Source: Streptomyces sp. NBC_00091 (lineage in GTDB: Bacteria > Actinomycetota > Actinomycetes > Streptomycetales > Streptomycetaceae). From it: DNA of 64,000 nt. The position numbers and the translations under genes are program-made. Below are positions 63,957-64,000 of this stretch, one piece after another (position 1 is the first letter of the stretch; every line of letters starts with the position of its first letter). The stretch spans positions 3,348,001 through 3,412,000 of the forward strand of contig NZ_JAPEMA010000001.1 in NCBI RefSeq assembly GCF_026343185.1, in the 5' to 3' direction. The notes under the pieces were generated by a model. That model did not search any database, was not told the DNA's origin, and worked only from the letters and a program-made list of their open reading frames with translations.

Positions 63957-64000
63957 CTACTCGTACTCGGGCAGGACCGGGAACCGGCGCGGCGCCACCA
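63957..64000 (-). CDS. 3' end of a gene running off the right edge (partial)
   Basis: The minus strand from 64000 reads the peptide end APRRFPVLPEYE followed by TAG at 63959-63957. Codon bias is good and the stop lies 110 bp upstream of the membrane protein, so the two may share an operon. Too little remains to name it. Confidence 0.35.
   Translation of the reverse strand, partial: VAPRRFPVLPEYE

Overview
The window is a GC-rich actinobacterial chromosome segment, almost certainly Streptomyces. The genes have strong G/C third-position bias. An SsgA-family sporulation protein, an RpfB-type resuscitation factor, a tricorn-type protease and a DivIVA-like coiled-coil protein are present. Many starts are leaderless (TANNNT box, then 6-7 nt, then ATG/GTG). 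From memory, the order ssgE - PBP - PMT - rsmI - tatD - rpfB - rsmA - ispE - ABC-F - galE - desaturase/TetR - ppc - pth - rplY - prs - glmU - tRNA-Gln matches the S. coelicolor SCO31xx region in inverse order, so this looks like core chromosome. I see no IS element, prophage, CRISPR array or secondary-metabolite cluster.

Layout. 1-9.7 kb: start of a secreted S28-type peptidase, a DUF1963 protein, a TetR gene with its operator and a coupled membrane protein, a class III CoA-transferase, divergent GNAT and exonuclease III genes, a MerR regulator, and a coupled monooxygenase-hydrolase-SDR operon. 9.7-16.4 kb: a small helical protein and a tricorn-like protease converging on a perfect palindromic terminator, then a TetR/MmpL pair with twin operators. 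16.4-19.8 kb: ssgE diverging from a CbiM-CbiQ-CbiO nickel/cobalt ECF transporter that carries a Nur-like box. 19.8-25.2 kb: serine hydrolase, YbaK-type deacylase, MecA-N-type penicillin-binding protein and protein O-mannosyltransferase. 25.3-31.2 kb: rsmI, a zinc-ribbon protein, tatD, and the overlapping rpfB-rsmA-ispE operon. 31.3-40 kb: membrane acyltransferase, ABC-F ATPase, two tandem PQQ-like propeller proteins, a receiver-LuxR protein without a phospho-acceptor, and galE. 40.4-48.1 kb: LuxR regulator, MarR/methyltransferase/glyoxalase cluster, desaturase-TetR operon, ppc. 48.1-52.3 kb: glmU-prs-rplY-pth and tRNA-Gln. 52.4-53.7 kb: an orphan histidine kinase.

The most unusual part is 53.8-58.7 kb. 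Four adjacent genes encode domains otherwise known from polymorphic-toxin and immunity systems: SUKH-3; a stand-alone YwqJ-like deaminase; a fusion of a WHH-type HNH/EndoVII nuclease-like domain with a SUKH domain; and an 866-residue fusion of Imm35-like, collagen-like, deaminase-like and SUKH-4 domains. None has a visible export signal. They sit in a syntenic core region and carry toxin and immunity modules in the same polypeptide or operon. This suggests an intracellular defence, quality-control or nucleic-acid-modifying system rather than a secreted toxin. It is the best candidate here for an uncharacterised system.

The right end (58.8-64 kb) has a coiled-coil protein, a 128-bp inverted-repeat element followed by dispersed-repeat-like hairpins, a DUF7691-like protein, an alpha/beta hydrolase, a CGNR zinc-finger regulator with a coupled micro-ORF, a small secreted acidic protein and a membrane protein. 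Every product call comes from reading the sequence and from recalled families; no database search was run.
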